64,000 bases of DNA, from NCBI GenBank assembly GCA_014058105.1, contig JACGCM010002198.1, positions 881,001-945,000 of the forward strand. Direction: 5' to 3'. Each line of letters starts with the position of its first letter. Within the stretch, counting starts at the first letter, position 1. Shown here in pieces: positions 54,040-64,000 of this stretch. Position numbers and translations under genes: made by a program. Below the pieces are notes generated by a model. The model was not told the DNA's origin. It did not search any database and worked only from the letters and a program-made list of their open reading frames with translations. The DNA comes from Kingdonia uniflora. Lineage: Eukaryota; Streptophyta; Magnoliopsida; Ranunculales; Circaeasteraceae.

Positions 54040-55129
54040 AAGCAAACATGAACAGCCAAATCACTCATTCAATTCACAATGGAACTTTACACATCCGAGT
54101 CAAATCAAACTTCCTAGGAAACCGTTTCAGGCCCTACACAGTCAGCAAACTTCAATATGAAATCTTTGACCTCGCCAACATAAACTTCAATCTTACATAA
54201 AGTTCGACATAACCTACTCGACAAACTAATGACTTGACTAATTATCTTCACATAAATATATTTCCTTCTATTCGAGATCACCATCTGCAAATGCAATGCA
54301 AGATCAAAACAACGATTATTCATTAAGTACTCTGTTATATTTTACATTTGACAATTCTCTCCTTCAATTACATTACATCAAACTACATTTTACGTTTTAT
54401 CATTCGAAATAAAGGACTCGAAGCTATGTGCTTTTTTTCACCAAAATCTGGCATATCCTCCAACGAAGGGGCAAAGATATCCTAAGAAACTCAATGACAC
54501 TCGAGTCATGGAACTTCTTAAAAATGTTACATGTGTGTGCCCTACAAAATGACAGCAGCAAAAAATTATAAGAAGTTTTTTGTATCAGCCAGAGACACAG
54601 GACGCCCTATCTGCCTTCGCATCATTGTCTTCAATATGGGCAGTGTCAACTTCTCCAAAACATTGATGAGCTCTGAGGCCTTCCACAACGTAAAATGACA
54701 CTAATTTAATTGATACACTTTGTTTCAACACTCTCTACCCCATCCTCCCTCAGTCTTCCCAACAATCATCACCACCGGTCCAAGATAAAACAACAACAAT
54801 GACAAAATAATAAGATTTTCCTTTTTATAGTTGTCACAATTCCCATCTACAAATTCTAGCCACTCACTATACCACGCCTGGGGCGAGATCATTACAATCA
54901 CAGCTTAAAACCATTCACCTAACAAACAACAACTCTTTCTTCCTCCTATTTATAATCCAATCTTCAACAAATTTTGAAGTTTAATATACTGTCATAAATG
55001 CTCCTTGGGAAATCAAAATGACTAGATTCATTTGACTTTTGCCTTTTAAATGATAGCAACAGAATTTTACAAATATTTCATAACCGTTCAAAATTCCGAT
55101 GTTCTTCTCGACACAATAACAAGTAATTG
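54040..55129. other. Non-coding segment between antisense ORF1 and the 3' LTR (B4)
   Basis: AT-rich; no supported frame. Aligns by eye with 19389-20410 in B5. Confidence 0.5.
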
Positions 55130-55147
55130 TATCGAAAATGGGGCGAT
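55130..55147 (+). promoter_or_regulatory. Polypurine tract of B4
   Basis: TATCGAAAATGGGGCGAT directly before the 3' LTR. Confidence 0.65.
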
Positions 55148-55630
55148 TATAGTAGCATATTTCCTATATTAGACAAAGAGAAGCCAACAAACCGTAGTCG
55201 AGGACATATTACCATTCGAGAAGATGTCACATTTGTGGCCTCAGTTCTCGACCAAGATTGGTAAAGAAAAGCCAACGGACCTTTGTTAAAGATATTCTAT
55301 CATTCGAGAAGATATCACGTCTGCGGCCACAGTTCTCGATCTACTGAGAGTAGCCGTTATGCTTGGTTAAATAAGAGCCGTTGGGAGATCCGCGAAGTTC
55401 GCCCACTACCCCCAAAATCGGAAACTATTTTTCCTTTGTAAACTGCCTGTATCAGCTATAAATATAGGCAGATAATGAGTTAGTCAAATCCGCCACTTTA
55501 CTATTCATTCATCTTTACTTCATAACAAGCAACAAATTGTAATAACTAGCAACTTATGGTTTTTCTTAGCCTTTACAGAGTTTTTACGTAAAATTTTATT
55601 TGTTTAAGCTTATTATTGTATCATCCTTGT
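55148..55630 (+). repeat. 3' LTR of B4, cut by element A3
   Basis: Starts TATAGTAGC (5' LTR: TGTAGTAGC) and follows the 5' LTR to ATCATCCTTGT, then stops where the A3 LTR begins. TATAAATA is at 55457-55464. The last 80 or so bases should lie right of A3, outside the window. Confidence 0.85.
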
Positions 55631-56245
55631 TGAAATGGCCAAATTCTGTAAGCTCAAAGTAGTCTGGAATTAACTCTAACACTAATGTACCTATAACAAA
55701 ATTTAATTGAAAACAAAAAATGACACAGGTGTTTAGCATCGAAAACCTATGAATTGGTTAAAAACTACAACCTCGGGTTGAGAATTTTTGTAATAGTGAC
55801 GTGTATTGTTTGAGGCTGATATTATATTACAAGTGATCTCTAAACTTAGAAATGCTTGATCTTGTGAATAAGAAGTTTGAAGTTGTTGAGAATTTAGAAA
55901 ATATAGTTTTCCTGTTGATTTCTTATGTAATTTTCTTATCTTATCTCTTCTAAAACTTTTTTTTTATAGAGGCCTTTTCCATAGTTCTTTATCGTGCTAA
56001 ATCATATTCTCCGAACAATGTGGTTAGTGGCAGTTGACTGAATAAATGCTAAGTTTGAGAGAGACATATGGCTTTGACTTATTCAGGTTTTTCGGCTTGA
56101 GCTCAACCTATATTTTTTATCAATTCGTGGAGTATGTGGCAATGTTAACTGGAGAAGTCATGTGAAGAATGCGTTTGTCTGACATGGAGGTAGTTCGAAC
56201 TGGAGATAACTCGATTTAGGTAAGATTGAGGGATAGGCCACTACA
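55631..56245 (-). repeat. 3' LTR of A3
   Basis: 615 bp, TGAAATGGCC...GGCCACTACA, clearly more diverged than the other family A LTRs. A subfamily of its own is possible. Confidence 0.85.
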
Positions 56246-56506
56246 ATTGCCCAATTGTAATCAAAGTCATGAGTGACTTTGGTTGAGAAAGAATTTAGAT
56301 ATATGGGTATTCAGGTTGGAAGTTTGAATATAAAGGAAGTAATGATGGTGTTGACTGTATGAAAAATGTACGTGTCAAAGGGGGATGTACGTGTATTGAA
56401 TGTTGATGGGAATATTAATGCATCCGACGGTTAAAGTTTAAAGAGTCTAGTCTGTATTGAATGGTGATGCTTGAGGAAACGTTCCTGCATAATAAATGTA
56501 GAGTTA

Positions 56507-56512
56507 TATAAA
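56507..56512 (+). promoter_or_regulatory. TATA box of antisense ORF1 (A3)
   Basis: GTTATATAAATAG, 75 bp before the ATG at 56582; same as copy X. Confidence 0.5.
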
Positions 56513-56581
56513 TAGTACCTGTACCGAGTCTTTTAGCAAAGTATGCTTGTTCTGATGTAAAATATTTTGCAAGTTTTGAAG

Positions 56582-56804
56582 ATGGTAAAGACTCGTTGGA
56601 TGTTTATTGAAGAGAGAATTCCTTCTAAAATGTAGAGGTTGAAGTTGGAATTTTTTTGAGGATCAGTCCTTGGAGAATCCTATTCTTGCTCATGTTCTGC
56701 CGACGTACCGAGGAATGTCAGAAAAAATAAAGCGGCTGAAGCTGAGGAGGAGTTTTGCTACAGATGGAGGTTTTACCATGCTGTCCTAACAGGTGAGCAA
56801 CGTT
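56582..56804 (+). pseudogene. Antisense ORF1 of A3
   Basis: MVKTRWMFIEERI start; a stop and a frameshift follow, then AAEAEEEFCYRWRFYHAVLT in another frame. Same protein as 28666-28887, decayed. Confidence 0.45.
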
Positions 56805-57792
56805 AGGTTTGTCTCCGTATCCTTACGGAAGATAAGGTTGGGGAGACAGATGCAGGGATTGACGTAACTGTGGTACAGTTGCACTGATGTCTTGCGTCGC
56901 AATAAATTCTTAGGTCGGGCTCTCTTCATCTCTACCTACTCTAAGGGGGTGGTGGTTATAGGAGAGGCGGTGATAGTAGTCGAGGAGGAAGATGAAGAAT
57001 AGAAGTCTGTTTCTACATTTCCATCGCTACTTTGTGCTGAGAAGACCTTCAGTTTGAAGAGTTGGTTCAGGCACTGAGTCTCCTGCTTTCATAGTTTCTA
57101 TTTGAAGATTGTTTAGACTTTGACCAAACTTATGGGAGGGAGGATACCCGTTATTTCCAATGTCTGCTTTACATCAGGATGAAAGATCACTGAAGTAGAA
57201 CGAATTGAAGTATTTGACACTTTGGAGTGCCTAAAAGACTTGTTAGCTGTAAAAGTACTTGAAAAACACGAAACTATAAAGTACCCAATGTTGAGTTCTT
57301 GAAAGACTTATTATCTGTAAAAGCACTTGTAATATGCTTTGAGATGAATAAAATTTATTATCCAAATTTTATGTTGATATAGAAATAGAATAACTCTAGA
57401 AATCGAGCTGTATGATTCGAAGACTATCGAATACTACATGAAATGAAATATATGAAAGTAGAAAGTAAAAGATTTATAGTTATCGAACTGTGATACATTT
57501 ACTTATAAAAATATAGATATGTGTTTAATTATTAAACGTGATTCGACCTGTTTGTTTAAAAAGTGGGAGAGAGAAAAAAAAATTGTAGGAGTTTTAGAAT
57601 GATGAATCGGTCTTATAGAGGTCATTTGAAAAAAGTAGATCTGGGAAGAGTAAGTTTGATATGTAACAGTTTAGAATGAATGAGCTCGATAGGAAGAGAT
57701 ATGTTCAAATAATTTCTCTTAAGATATTGGGGTTTCTATTACGAGATAAAAATGATAATATCACGAGTTGCTGTCAATTGGTAGTAAAAATG
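56805..57792 (+). other. Non-coding spacer, antisense ORF1 to ORF2 (A3)
   Basis: Includes two to three degenerate 27-bp units near 57225-57330. No supported frame. Confidence 0.45.
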
Positions 57793-57798
57793 TATAAA
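57793..57798 (+). promoter_or_regulatory. TATA box of antisense ORF2 (A3)
   Basis: TGTATAAATAAGG, 47 bp before the ATG at 57840. Confidence 0.5.
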
Positions 57799-57839
57799 TA
57801 AGGGTAAAATGAATTCTGAATCTGGGGGAAGAGATAAGA

Positions 57840-58123
57840 ATGGTGTGGACTCGATCCGAGAGAATCCGCTATGCCGCTGAAGGACGATTGGCGATAAAGA
57901 TCGCTGAAGTGCAGAAGAGAATTTTTGGACTGATGGATTATGATGCTGAGTTGCCAGTGAGGGAGTGTTAGTTTGAAGGTTTAGATTCAATGGGTAGGGA
58001 ATTTGAGTTGTGGGATTGATTGCTGAAGAAGAGATCGATTTTAAGGATATGAGGATTGTTATAGGTTTACTTATTGGATGTGGTTCCCAGGTCATCAAGG
58101 CTGCTTCAGATGTAATTATATGT
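57840..58123 (+). pseudogene. Antisense ORF2 of A3
   Basis: The N-terminus is the best kept of all copies: MVWTRSERIRYAAEGRLAIK, IAEVQKRIFGLMDYDAELPV. A stop then appears at the YQFEG Gln codon, an internal deletion removes the segment corresponding to X 6082-6160, and a one-base loss near 58088 shifts the Cys/His tail out of frame. The minus-strand frame over it is a shadow. Confidence 0.5.
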
Positions 58124-58305
58124 GAGGTGATCGGAGCGGATATAAAAATAGGGGTAGCAGATTATATGTTACTATTTGTGTTTGAATAATTTGGAAGAAA
58201 TTATTGTTGAATAGATTCTCTATTTTTGTGAATACTGTTTGTGACTGTTGTGAAAAATAAATTTGAAAATCAATATTTTAAATTTTTTTATGGGAGATTT
58301 GGAAA

Positions 58306-58326
58306 TGACGTCATTGCTGCTATAAG
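58306..58326 (+). promoter_or_regulatory. TGACGTCA plus TATA-like box before the antisense main gene (A3)
   Basis: Perfect TGACGTCA (58306-58313) and TATAAG (58321-58326), 105 bp before ATG 58426. Same spacing as copy X. Confidence 0.6.
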
Positions 58327-58425
58327 AGTAGAAGAAGAAGCACGTACAAAAAAAGTAGGGAGTTTTTGATTTTGTCCATTATGCAAAAGTTGTGAAAACC
58401 CTATTGCGTATTAGTGTGAGTCATC

Positions 58426-58870
58426 ATGAGTATGGAGAGGTTTGAGGGAAATTTGGAAAATAGAGATAAAAATAGTTTAAAATATAAGGGTAAGGACAAT
58501 GATGTGAAGGCATTTTTGCCGAAAAGGTGCAAGATGTCTGACATGAATATTGGAAGGGATGCCTCAGTTTCAAAACTGAGGACAGCTCGTGCGAGGCTTA
58601 ATAACTTCCAGCAGTTAGAGAGAGAAAATATAAATACCGCTTAATCTTCATCAATCAAACGTTTCTCAACTTCTGAAAACTTGAATAATAGTGAGAGAAG
58701 AAGGAAGAGGAGAGGCAAAAATAGCACAAAAACTCATGAATATTTAAGTGAAAGGAATCATCAGTCAAAGCGTGAGAGAGTCGCTGAAACTGAGTCACAA
58801 AGGTGGTTGTACTGTAGCGTGGTGAGGAAAGGATTTGGCGCTGCCTCAGATTCTCACCCTGACATAGAAG
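58426..58870 (+). pseudogene. Antisense main gene, first exon (ORF3) of A3
   Basis: One frame of about 148 codons with a single stop (58642). MSMERFEGNLENRDKNSLKY, RDASVSKLRTARARLNNFQQ, SERRRKRRGKNSTKTHEYLS, RWLYCSVVRKGFGAASDSHP. Ends at AAG|GTTAGT (58871). A predicted 184-bp intron (58871-59054, acceptor TGTGTAG) continues the frame into the domain exon, past the internal Met at 59105. Basic clusters suggest nucleic-acid binding or nuclear entry; this is inference only. Confidence 0.6.
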
Positions 58871-59054
58871 GTTAGTAGAGGATTTATGATGTGTGTAAGT
58901 ATTTTTGAAGATCATTTTGTATTGCTAGGAAAAGTGATAACTTATTATTTATAGTAATCTATGAAAATCTGCTTGTTATATGATATATGAAAGATATTTG
59001 AATGTGGTTAGCGTATATTAAAAGATAATGATAAATACCTAGACCTGTGTGTAG

Positions 59055-59866
59055 GTCGAACGTGGGGAGTATTGTGTAGGATAAAATTATTTCTTGTAAC
59101 TGATATGAGGACTTTCCCTATAAGTGAGGTATCGACCACTGGTCAGTCAGTTAAGTCAGAGATTAAAACGTCTGAAAGTGAGAAAGAAGTAGGTGTTGAT
59201 CAATTTCCAGATTTTCCTGGAAGATTGGTATCCAATCCTCCTCGCTCGGATGCATTTATAGATTTTATAAAGCCAGGGATTCTATAGGAGGTAGATGGGG
59301 TAACTGTATAGATTATGCCGGTTTGCAATTTAGGGGTCGCACTGTAGCAACGGGAGAGGAATATTTTTATTTGTTGGCTGATTTGGCGAAGGAGAAAAAG
59401 GATAGGGGTATAGAGGAATCGATCTCTTTAGAGTATTTCAATGGGGATGTTCATACTAAACTTTTAGAGGGTTTTTTATGTTTTCTGTCTCAGTTGAAGT
59501 ATGGGTTGAGTATTCCCCTTAGCAATCTAGCGAAAGGGATTATGAATCTCATCGGAGCATGTCCCATTCAGATGAACGGGAACATGATGAAGGTGATAAG
59601 TGTTTATGAATCTTTGAATACAAGGTGGGAAGAAGATGGAATAAGGAGGAGGATATCCTCTGAGGATGTGTCGCAGTTTTATGGTGTAAGAAACTATTCT
59701 GCAACTGGAGGGGCATATTTTTGTGCGAGCTCAAATCGACCACGCTTCTTCGAACTGAACTCAGTAGATCGACAGTGGAATGATAATGTGATATGGGTAA
59801 AGGGTGATTGCCTTCAGAGAGATGATGACGAGCCCATGGAACTTCTGCTTAGAAATGTAAAACAAA
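59055..59866 (+). pseudogene. Antisense main gene, domain exon (A3), best preserved copy
   Basis: After the acceptor: MRTFPISEVSTTGQSVKSEI, FPDFPGRLVSNPPRSDAF, one frameshift near 59285. Then open from about 59323: TVATGEEYFYLLADLAKEKK, ESISLEYFNGDVHTKLLEGF, SQLKYGLSIPLSNLAKGIMN, LIGACPIQMNGNMMKVISVY, DVSQFYGVRNYSATGGAYF, NDNVIWVKGDCLQRDDDEPM. The G-L-x-x-P-L ... P-x-Q ... N pattern and overall order resemble the plant 'putative gypsy type transposon' family. Ends at a GTAAGT donor (59867). Best bait for a profile search. Confidence 0.65.
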
Positions 59867-59963
59867 GTAAGTATAACAATGTAAAATATTTGAGATTGAT
59901 AGTTGAAGTTGTACGACGTCTGCTGATGTTAATGTTTTGTGTAAGACAAGTCCTAAATTACAG

Positions 59964-60451
59964 GTAACGAGGAAAGAGTCATTGCTGGATATAGTTTCTC
60001 AAAAGGAGACACAGTTCGAGGCTGTACTTGAAGATCTTGGCATTAGCAGGAAAAAGTGTGTTAACATCCGAGTTGAAAAAGTTCTAAAATTTCAGTCGAC
60101 AAGGCTAATGACGAGCGCTGACGGTAGCAAGAAGAAGTGGACTGATCGGGAAAGGCGAGCAAACTTTCCTAAGGCCCTGGAGTGGACTGCACAAGGTTAC
60201 CTGAGTCCATTACGTTAAGCAAATTAGCTCGAACGTTCCCTAAAAAGAAAATACTGAAGCGTCCTTAAGCTTCTGGGACCACGGGAAGTTGTGAGGCCAT
60301 GGAAAGGGTGAAAAAGATAATGGTTGAACCTTCTGAAATGCCGGGGGTGAAGGTCGTAGAAGATCGACCTGTAGTGGAAGATGATAGGTAATGGGTGGAG
60401 GAAAAAGCTAGGTTGGCAGCTCTCCACGCGGAGGAAGAGATGAGTAGAATG
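59964..60451 (+). pseudogene. Antisense main gene, second predicted exon (A3)
   Basis: Intron 59867-59963 (GTAAGT to ATTACAG). Coding similarity: KESLLDIVSQKETQFEAVLE, DLGISRKKCVNIRVEKVLKF, TRLMTSADGSKKKWTDRERR; then stops and shifts; ends EEEMSRM before GTATGT at 60452. Matches 31851-32356. Confidence 0.5.
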
Positions 60452-60541
60452 GTATGTTCATATGCTAGAACATGTATTATGATGGATTTTGTATTATGAT
60501 TCGAGCTAATCAATAAGGTCGATTCTTTTTTATTTTTGTAG

Positions 60542-61191
60542 GCTGCTAGGCTGATGAAGGGATTATGCCTCAAGGTTGAGGAGGAGAGAACTGAGCCAAA
60601 TTGGAAGAAGGTCGAGCTTGAAAAGAACGTAGCTCGATTGAAATCTAATTTGAGTAAGGAGGGGAAGCGGCTGGAGGCCCTGAAGGCTTCCCAAGTAGTA
60701 GAGATCAATAAGCTTTAGGTAGAGGCAAGATTGGACTTGGAGGAAGTGGTAACTGTGTGTGATAGGCTTGGGCGTCACCTTATGTCCAAAGGATATTCTG
60801 AAGATGAGGTGGATGCCATTAGGGCCGACACCTATGTGGAGGAGGAGGAAGATAAAGTGACTGAAGGTATTGTTGTTGGCGCTATGGATGGACTGGATTA
60901 TCTGTCTCCTCAGACGGTGAGAGACAACCAAGGGGATGACAACGAACACCCAGAGTTAGAAAATGAGAAGGTAGGGTAGTGTGATAGTATTGTGATTGTG
61001 TGAATATTTGGGAATGTTTGTAAACTGATTGGATATATTTTGTTAGGTAAAATTCTGTAGGCTAAGGTGTTTTTGTAAACCTTGTGTAGAAACTTAAGGA
61101 CATACGCTTCAGAACAAAAGATTTAGAGGTTGAGCTTGCTATGGAGGTGGAGACCTCAACGTCCCTGTTGTCTTCGCAAGTTGAGCGACAT
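60542..61191 (+). pseudogene. Antisense main gene, third and fourth predicted exons (A3)
   Basis: Intron 60452-60541 (90 bp, to TTTTGTAG). Exon 60542-60970: AARLMKGLCLKVEEER, KNVARLKSNLSKEGKRLEAL, a stop, LEEVVTVCDRLGRHLMSKGY, EDEVDAIRADTYVEEEEDKV, YLSPQTVRDNQGDDNEHPEL, ends NEK. Intron 60971-61089. Exon 61090-61191: KDIRFRTKDLEVELAME. Same borders as copies X and Y. Confidence 0.6.
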
Positions 61192-61545
61192 GTTAGAATA
61201 AAGTAAGAAATATTTGATTTGCATGCTTAATTAATATAGAGCTACAAAGTAATAAATAGAGTGTAGAGATGGATCGAAAAACCATTATCAATTTAGGGGA
61301 AAATGACACTGGAATGGTGCGCACAAGAATGTTAATTTTTTTTTTTACAAACTAAAATATAGAGAAAGTGTATCTTAGAATTGGAAGTATGTTTTATGGA
61401 GCATCCACCATAGATTGTACTTTGATCATAAGTTCGAAAGTAGTTTTAGTAGATGTCAAAAAGTAGATATCATATTAGAAATAAGTCATATGTAGTGATT
61501 GAGTATTCTGAATCGAACTTGATATAATGTAACTGTCATGTGCAG

Positions 61546-62290
61546 GTCGAATTGGACTCAGCTCGCTCGCGCGAAGATGATGCTTACCAATGTAGCCAAG
61601 AATTTGCAAAAGAGTTTGATAGGATGAGAGAGGCGAATGATGATAAAGTAGATCAACATATGATGGTGTACTTTAAGTTTTTTTGGGCAACACAGACTGC
61701 TGTCGACCTAACTCGGAAGATTGAGGAGAAGGATGCCGAAATTAAGAAAGGGCAAAAAGAGCTTGAGGAGTTAAAAGAACATGTTGTGCAACTTAAAAGC
61801 CAGAATGATGCGTTAATGGTAAAGAGTAGGGAGGCTGACATGGCCCATTGCCGTACACAGGCTCTAGAAAAATCGAAGGAAGGTTTAAATCGATCAGTGA
61901 CCGGTTTAAAAAATAATTTGATCAAGAAAACAAACAATCAAGAGAAAATTCAAACTGATCTAGAGAATAGCATGAGAAAGTTGGAGCGATTGAAGAAGAG
62001 ATTGGTTGACAAAGATAACTAGCTGAAGAGAGCTCGAGAAGATCTCTCTGCATCCAAAGTTCTAGTTGACCAACTGTCTACAACCTTACCTGCTAAGGAT
62101 ATGAAATTTTGGATAGTTCAACAAAAATGCAATGAGTTGAATGAAAGGGTGTCACAACTGAAGGCTGAATTGGCATAGGTCAACTTACGTGCCAGGAATG
62201 TCGAAGCTGGGGAGCGCTCGAGGAAGAGCAAAAATGAGGCCAAGGTTTCCCTTGTTCAAGGTGATGTCGCTAGTCTATCAGCTTGAATAA
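61546..62290 (+). pseudogene. Antisense main gene, last exon, truncated (A3)
   Basis: Intron 61192-61545 (to TGTGCAG). Coiled coil, 161 codons open: VELDSARSREDDAYQCSQEF, KKGQKELEELKEHVVQLKSQ, ALEKSKEGLNRSVTGLKNNL, NSMRKLERLKKRLVDKDN. Further codons run to the deletion junction at about 62290. In copy X the exon continues for nearly 600 bp more. Confidence 0.65.
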
Positions 62291-62360
62291 GTGATTTGAT
62301 GGTTTACCTTGTGATGCATAGCAATTGTTAGTAGAATGATGGTTTACCTTATGATGTATG
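62284..62360. other. Deletion junction of A3 with a short duplication
   Basis: Antisense-exon sequence (CTATCAGCTTGAATAAGTG) passes directly into gag. Next to the joint, GATGGTTTACCTTGTGATG (62307-) is repeated as GATGGTTTACCTTATGATG (62338-). The 31-bp step suggests a filler duplication made during break repair or template switching. Confidence 0.6.
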
Positions 62361-63786
62361 CAGCACGGTCGGCTCTCGATTGGCTTCAATGGTTGGGATA
62401 GACGGTAGAGCTTATCCTTTGAGTGGATTAGAAAAATTGCGGAGATTCAAATATTCATTTTTTGGAAGACAGGTTTGACTTGTGATCCTCCTTTTCGAGG
62501 GTTGTCAGTGTTTCCCTTGACGCGCTTCTGGTCACCCTGATTATCCTCCAGTTCAGTGTTTCAATCTGCAGATGGACATTTTGTGGCTAGGACAGATTTA
62601 GTAGATCTGTATCTTTCGGATATCATCCTTTCCAGGTTGATGTAACTATTGACCTTGGTGATCATATCCTCCAAGGTCTTAGGTTTGTTGAGGAAGATGT
62701 GCTCTTTAGCTTAGTAGTCGAGTTGGAGCGCGTTGGTAGTAACAAATATTTTCTAATCGAGATTATCTACTTTACGCGCGTGCTCCAAGAACTTCTTTGT
62801 AAATGCCACGAGCTTCACTCCGTGCGACTGTTTGAGACTGATAAGAGAATATAAATTTTATTCTTTTTCTCTGTTGTGAGTATACATCTTGATGAATTGT
62901 TTTTGCAGCTGATCGAATATGTATATGGAGTCTTCAGGCAGAGAGTAGAACTATCGGAGCGGTTCCTCCAACAGACTTGTGGGGAACAGACGACAAAAAA
63001 TGTGGTTGAGATTGGAGTACAACCCCAATAAATCACGGTATTGCTGAATGTGTTCCTTTGGATCGGTACTCTTGTATTTGCGAGTTTTTGAAGTATGGAA
63101 ACCTTTTGAAATATCCATATCAAATAGTTCCTTGGAAATTAAACTTCTTTTTAACTTGGTAAGGTTGTCGGTAGTGCCCAAAACTTGTGCTTCGATCATC
63201 TCCTTAATACGCTGGTCTATATGCTTTTGTGTAACATAGTGACGGGTCGATTGAGTGCCTGGATGAGGAGGTTGCGAAATATGAGTACTGGTAACTTCAC
63301 TCAAATGATATCGTATTGGAACTCGAGGCTGAGGTCTCTGTTCTTCCTCTTGGCGTATGGAACATCGATAACCTCGGCTGATTTTAGACTGAACCTCTCC
63401 TCCCAAATGAATGAAAGGTCGAGGTTCATTCCAAATATTTCTGGAAATAGCTTTGCTGGTGGGTCCTTGAGGTCCCAATCTTTCCCGCGCAGAGACCCGA
63501 GAGGCATCTGGCACCTGATCGCGATCTCGTGTTGGAGGAGCCTGCTGAGTATTTTATAAAAGCTTGCAAGGCAGTCTGCATTGTTGTTATTAAATCTTCA
63601 TGTCGTTTGAGTGCTGTCAAACGAGCTTGTCGTTCGGCGTCGAGCTCGGTCGAGAGTTAATTTTTGTTTAAGCTCGTTGTGTTTCTCCATTTCAGTGTTG
63701 AGATTCGCCCGTAGCTCTGTAAATTATTTCGGCTCAACTAAGAGATCGAGCTAGATTCCGGTAGCTGGTCGCCTGGACGTGACCAT
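62300..63786 (-). pseudogene. gag: gag of A3
   Basis: Starts at ATG 63784-63786 (MVTSRRPATGI, then a stop, as in Y). The 188-codon frame 63514-62951 carries RLGPQGPTSKAISRNIWNEP, IHLGGEVQSKISRGYRC, HIDQRIKEMIEAQVLGTTDN, SKGFHTSKTRKYKSTDPKEH, IQQYRDLLGLYSNLNH, LLEEPLR. It then breaks at the Trp of RWF. The rest to 62300 matches Y gag with stops. Loss of pol leaves Gag as the only sense protein of this element. Confidence 0.8.
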
Positions 63787-63844
63787 GATTGAAATTGGTA
63801 GTAGAGTGACTGAATGCCTTTGGATATCATGGAAAGGATTTCTT

Positions 63845-63863
63845 TCCCACAGACGGCGCCAAA
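63845..63863 (-). promoter_or_regulatory. Primer-binding site of A3
   Basis: Minus strand TTTGGCGCCGTCTGTGGGA directly after the 5' LTR; the cleanest copy in the window. Confidence 0.8.
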
Positions 63864-64000
63864 TGTAATGGCCTAATTCCTTGAGCTCGAAGTGGCCTAA
63901 AATTAGCTCTTACACCAATGCACTTGTAACAAAATCTAATTGAAAACAAGAAATGACACATGTGTATAGCATGGATAACCTATGAATAGGTTAAAAACTA
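63864..64000 (-). repeat. 5' LTR of A3, partial
   Basis: TGTAATGGCCTAATTCC...; only the end next to the primer site is inside the window. In this part it matches the LTR at 55631 (GAAAACAAGAAATGACACA). Confidence 0.85.

Larger units (their letters stand above)
43139..55630 (+). mobile_element. Family B Tat element B4, nearly full length
   Basis: LTR 43139-43700, primer site, gag, protease, RT, RNase H, second RNase H, integrase, spacer, antisense cassette, polypurine tract, 3' LTR from 55148 cut at 55630 by element A3. It is the only Tat copy here with a contiguous gag-to-integrase order. All frames carry stops; key catalytic residues of RT and integrase have changed. The left flank is ATGGG (43134-43138); the right flank lies outside the window, so the duplication cannot be checked. 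Confidence 0.85.
55631..64000 (-). mobile_element. Family A Tat element A3, pol-deleted, runs off the window
   Basis: 3' LTR 55631-56245, antisense cassette 56582-62290, gag 62300-63786, primer site, 5' LTR from 63864. The junction near 62284-62300 joins the last antisense exon to gag, so the end of the antisense gene and all of protease-RT-RNase H-integrase (about 5 kb judged from copy Y) are gone. Inserted into the 3' LTR of B4. Confidence 0.85.

Noticed and set aside
60265..60949. Two long minus-strand frames opposite A3 antisense exons
   Set aside because: No homologous frame stays open in copies X or Y; Ser/Leu/Phe-rich shadow composition.
1..64000. Host protein-coding genes, tRNA or rRNA genes
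   Set aside because: I scanned both strands and found no frame with host-gene homology I could recognise, and no cloverleaf or rRNA-like stretch. All supported coding traces belong to retroelements.

Overview
This is plant nuclear DNA, very probably from an angiosperm. It is a repeat-rich block of nested, decayed LTR retrotransposons, and I found no host gene, tRNA, rRNA or CRISPR array. The identification rests on Ty3/gypsy Gag, protease, RT, RNase H and integrase motifs, TG...CA long terminal repeats, 'TGGCGCC'-type primer-binding sites, and an Athila-type integrase. Nearly every reading frame carries stops or frameshifts, so all coding entries are called pseudogenes. Many stops fall where TGG, CGA, CAA or CAG would be expected, which fits decay by C-to-T transition in methylated DNA.

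Layout. 1-1134: 3' end and LTR of a plus-strand Tat-like element. 1135-3728 and 41368-42435: the two halves of one minus-strand Athila-like element. Its integrase is split between these halves by a composite Tat insertion at 3729-41367 (family A, minus strand), which is flanked by the 5-bp duplication GGTAT. The composite has three LTRs (3729-4328, 27755-28327, 40774-41367) and two interiors: copy X (4329-27754, cut inside gag) and copy Y (28328-40773). Copy X is itself interrupted by a 2981-bp solo LTR (8288-11268, duplication GCAGT) and by a plus-strand Tat element of family B, B5 (11984-20908). 42440-43138: a third type of gag fragment. 43139-55630: a nearly full-length family B element, B4, plus strand, with gag, protease, RT, two RNase H domains and integrase. 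Its 3' LTR is interrupted by family A element A3 (55631 to beyond the window), which lost pol but kept gag.

What holds the window together is an antisense gene cassette between pol and the 3' LTR of every Tat element here. In family A it contains ORF1, ORF2 and a multi-exon main gene (ORF3 exon, domain exon, coiled-coil exons). Homologous ORFs are present in family B. The main product has a region resembling the plant 'putative gypsy type transposon' family followed by long coiled coils. Intron borders match between copies, and one phase-1 intron is shared by the two families. TATA-like boxes lie just upstream of the ORFs at equivalent places, and in family A a TGACGTCA site sits before the main gene. 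Extra antisense ORFs are known from the Tat lineage. The intron and promoter organisation set out here is the part most worth following up.

Other structure: a seven-copy 60-bp tandem array in B5, a roughly 163-bp array and a 27-bp minisatellite in copy X, and two independent pol-less elements (B5, A3) that both retain gag plus the antisense cassette.
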